Part shown: in pieces, positions 61,503-64,000 of the stretch
Layout of the letters: the number at the start of each line of letters is the position of its first letter
Position numbering within the stretch: the first letter of the stretch is position 1
Assembly: GCF_958979055.1 (NCBI RefSeq)
Contig: NC_084889.1
Span: forward strand, 13,470,761 to 13,534,760
Direction of reading: 5' to 3'
Source: Alnus glutinosa
Lineage: Eukaryota > Streptophyta > Magnoliopsida > Fagales > Betulaceae
Length of the DNA: 64,000 nt
The notes under the pieces: model-generated
Told to the model about the DNA's origin: nothing
Seen by the model: only the letters and a program-made list of their open reading frames with translations
The model's database searches: none
Position numbers and translations under genes: made by a program

Positions 61503-61852
61503 CTAAACACGATCATCTAGATCTACAGCAACAACGACCGATACATGTTTCCTATGAAGAGCCCATACTGTATCTTTTAGGGAATTACGGCAAAGTGGGC
61601 AAGTAAGCTTTTGGCGCAAAAGCCAAGCATTAATGCACAGCACATGGAACTGGTGGTTGCACTTTGGAAAGACTCGGCACCTTTCCCTGTCCTCGAATTC
61701 TTCCAAGCAAATCGCACACTCGCTGCCGCCGCCATTATTTGATGCTTTTTCATTGCCATTGCTGCTAATTTCTACCACAACAACCGGCATAAGTTGATCG
61801 ATGTCGATGCTCTGTATTCTTCTTGGCGGCACTGCCACTGCCACTGCCACTG

Positions 61853-61883
<31 letters not shown>

Positions 61884-62045
61884 CTCTGCAGGATGGAAGA
61901 ATGCACTGAATATTGAGCATATGCAGCTGCAGCACTTGCCAAGAAGCCAGCAAAATATCCCTGCAACTGTCACAAAAATGAGTCCTGCCAGAAAAGTTTT
62001 TACGAAACCGTAAGGCATTATAGGAGGATAAGCCGGAGGATCCAT
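61503..62045 (-). CDS. RING-H2 (ATL-type) E3 ubiquitin ligase, unit B
   Basis: Same 180-residue protein as 42047-41505, with the transmembrane segment, (EP)n spacer and complete RING-H2 ligand set. The TATA-like upstream run is also kept (about 62120-62129). If the duplication is real, both copies should be expressed from the same promoter sequence. Confidence 0.88.
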
Positions 62046-62444
62046 CGAATGGTTCTTGGCTTTTTTTACTAGGATTACTTTTGTGGGTTCTCTTGTCTAA
62101 ACTTCTTTCGGGAAGAGGGATATATATATAATAGAAGTTCAACTCTCTCTCCGAATTAATCTGGATTTCCTTGTCAGTCCAGGAATTTGAGCGAGAAGAG
62201 AACTCCTTGGCTCCCAGGTTACCAACTCAATTTAGAATAAAATAAAAAGATTATAATTTCACAGCATATTAATTAGCAATAGCCAATAGTCTTATTTGAA
62301 TTGGAACGTGTTGTACAACTGGGGCTCTTTGTTTAACCGACTTTGCTTGCTATATAAGTTTCCTTTGACAAGCGCAAAACTCCACATGCACCTCCTCATC
62401 AGCGAAAAGAACAAAAGAAAAAACTCGAAACCTCGAATTCGATC

Positions 62445-63338
62445 ATGGCGAACGAGAAGACGGGGATCATGGCGATCATCAGGGCAGCGAGGCCGTCCTT
62501 CCGCAACAACCACGACAAGATCGCCTTCGCGGTACATGCCTCCTTTCTTGCCTCGGGCTACATTCTCACAGCCACCGGACCCGCCGCCTTCTCCGAGACG
62601 GCCTTATCCTCTCCGTCCACCGATGAGGAGGTGGGCATGGACAAGTGGCAGGAGTTAGACGAGGAGTACGCGTTCGTTTACACGAACCCTTAGAAGGGTT
62701 CGAAGAAGGTGCTGGTGAAGTGCCTTGCGATGCACGATAAGTTAGTGGTCGATGCTCTCGCTGACGGGGCTGCCGAGCCGGCCCATGTACAAATTAGTGT
62801 TGGAGATTACGCTGTAGAAAACGGGGCCTGGGGCACCAATAATTGTTCGTCGCAGTTCAAGAATCTGGAGAAGCTGGTAAAGATTCTGGATGCTCAACTT
62901 GTGTCTAAATTGGACGGTTGTTCATCAAGTAATTCTTCAAGTTTGGAGACCAGGGAAGCATCAAGAAGTAACACAACCATTGACGCAATTGGAAACCCAT
63001 TATATCTTCCTACTTGTCCCATATATTCTTGGGGGATGTCTCCTGTTGGCCTTGTGGTGGAATGTACCCCCCCCACCCCAACCAGGGCTGATTTTGGAAT
63101 TGGAATTGATGGGATGAGCACGCTTCTAGGGCTTGGTGGATTTGGGGGAGATCCTGGTTTCCCTGGGAGAGGGACACATCCAGACCTGGAACAGTTTGGG
63201 AGCGGTTCGGAACTTTGTTTTCTATTTTATGTAAACTTGTGGAATTTCAGCCACCTGCTCCTTTTATCCAGAGCTATTTATTTAATTCTCCCTAATTTTG
63301 TTTGTTTTGTTGGGGCTTACAGCTTGATATTATCATAA
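62445..63338 (+). pseudogene. PI31-like proteasome regulator, stop-interrupted (unit B)
   Basis: Same as 42447-43343, including the TAG at codon 83 (62691-62693). It differs by a 9-base in-frame insertion (VENGAWGTNN instead of VEGGTNN) and by a C-run of 8 instead of 24 (a net 21 bases, 7 codons). Both changes keep the frame. The frame reaches THPDLEQFG and then runs into unrelated 3' sequence; the tail differs from unit A after LSRAIYLILPNF. Confidence 0.8.
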
Positions 63339-63630
63339 AACTATATTTGCAATAAAAAAAAAAAATTAAAAAAAAAATATGATTTGTATGAAGGAGATGT
63401 GTGGTAGACATCATGTAGATGCAAGGTTTAGGGTTTACGATTTAGGTTTAGGCCGTTGGTAAAGATGCAAGTTTGTGTTCAATAGGTGTTAGGGTTGTCT
63501 GTGTAATAATGAACTTTACCAAAAGATGAAAAAAAAAAATCCAAAGAAAAAAAAAAACACAGGTAAAAATAAGTACTTCTTCTCAAAGGCAAAAAAACCT
63601 TTTCATAAATTCAACAACTAGTTCTAGAAG

Positions 63631-64000
63631 ACTCAAATAATTTCTCTTAAGCTATATCACAAAATCCCACAACAAGAAATATGAAAGACAAAGACAACCT
63701 CAAAACAAGCACCAACCCCTAAAAAAAAATACAACTGGCCACCATTTTTTCTTAAAGACCTTGGTTCAAACAAGGATAAGGTTGGTTTGAGTGAGACATA
63801 CAATCTAGGTTTGGTTCGAAGGGCCTTGAGGGCCATTCGAATGTGACTATCATAGTCTAACTCCTAACAGCTGCTCATAAAAACCCTCAAATACTACTAT
63901 CTCAAACATATATATATATATATATAGTATGTTATAATATGTTGTAAACAAATTATAATGCACCATATGTGGTGAAGCCGAAATCAACACGACTACTTCC
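63631..64000. other. Right flank of unit B
   Basis: 370 bases without a gene. A TATATATA run lies at 63910-63926. This flank is not shared with unit A and is presumably the original sequence right of the block. Confidence 0.5.

Larger units (their letters stand above)
47575..63630 (+). repeat. Duplicated block, unit B (with a gypsy insertion)
   Basis: Direct-orientation partner of 33077-43645. Without the 5567-bp gypsy element and its 5-bp target duplication it is about 10.5 kb. Gene content and order equal unit A. To the right (63631 on) the flank differs from that of unit A. Confidence 0.95.

Overview
The window is nuclear DNA of a seed plant, almost certainly a dicot and probably a woody, outcrossing one. 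Evidence: GT-AG introns, plastid-targeted host proteins that match angiosperm families, plant L1-type LINEs, Ty1/copia and Ty3/gypsy elements, and many PIF/Harbinger-like MITEs. I cannot name the species.

Left part (1-16.3 kb), four host genes. (1) The 5' end of a minus-strand gene for a probable thylakoid-lumen protein (three exons, running off the left edge). (2) A plus-strand gene for a small GPI-anchored secreted protein (4536-6748, one intron). (3) A minus-strand 116-residue membrane protein (12658-13008). (4) A minus-strand YGGT/YlmG plastid protein, YLMG1 (14390-16213, three exons). A broken minus-strand copia element fills about 7.2-11.1 kb.

Centre (16.5-38.5 kb): one large gene for the thylakoid copper P-type ATPase PAA2/HMA8. 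I resolved 17 exons giving 890 residues, all phases consistent. About 19 kb of its span is intron, swollen by transposons: a gag-only copia element carrying a MITE in intron 6, LINE debris and a fold-back element in intron 10, a LINE carrying a MITE in intron 11, and a nested LINE/LINE/MITE stack in intron 13. PAA2 and YLMG1 are divergent and share a 330-bp intergenic region.

Right part (33.1-63.6 kb): a block of about 10.5 kb occurs twice in direct orientation, 33077-43645 (unit A) and 47575-63630 (unit B). Each unit holds the end of PAA2 intron 13, PAA2 exons 14-17, a long-inverted-repeat fold-back element, a RING-H2 E3 ligase gene (minus) and a PI31-like proteasome-regulator pseudogene (plus). 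The units are nearly identical, but unit B carries a young, whole-looking Reina-type gypsy element (50246-55812) whose exact empty site survives in unit A. The 3.9-kb spacer is mostly one long gypsy LTR. Either this is a recent tandem duplication that left a headless PAA2 3' copy, or two haplotypes were joined in the assembly. No CRISPR array, operon or tRNA gene was found.

Working theme: three of the host genes (the lumen protein, YLMG1 and PAA2) encode plastid or thylakoid proteins; the rest is mostly the record of transposon insertion.
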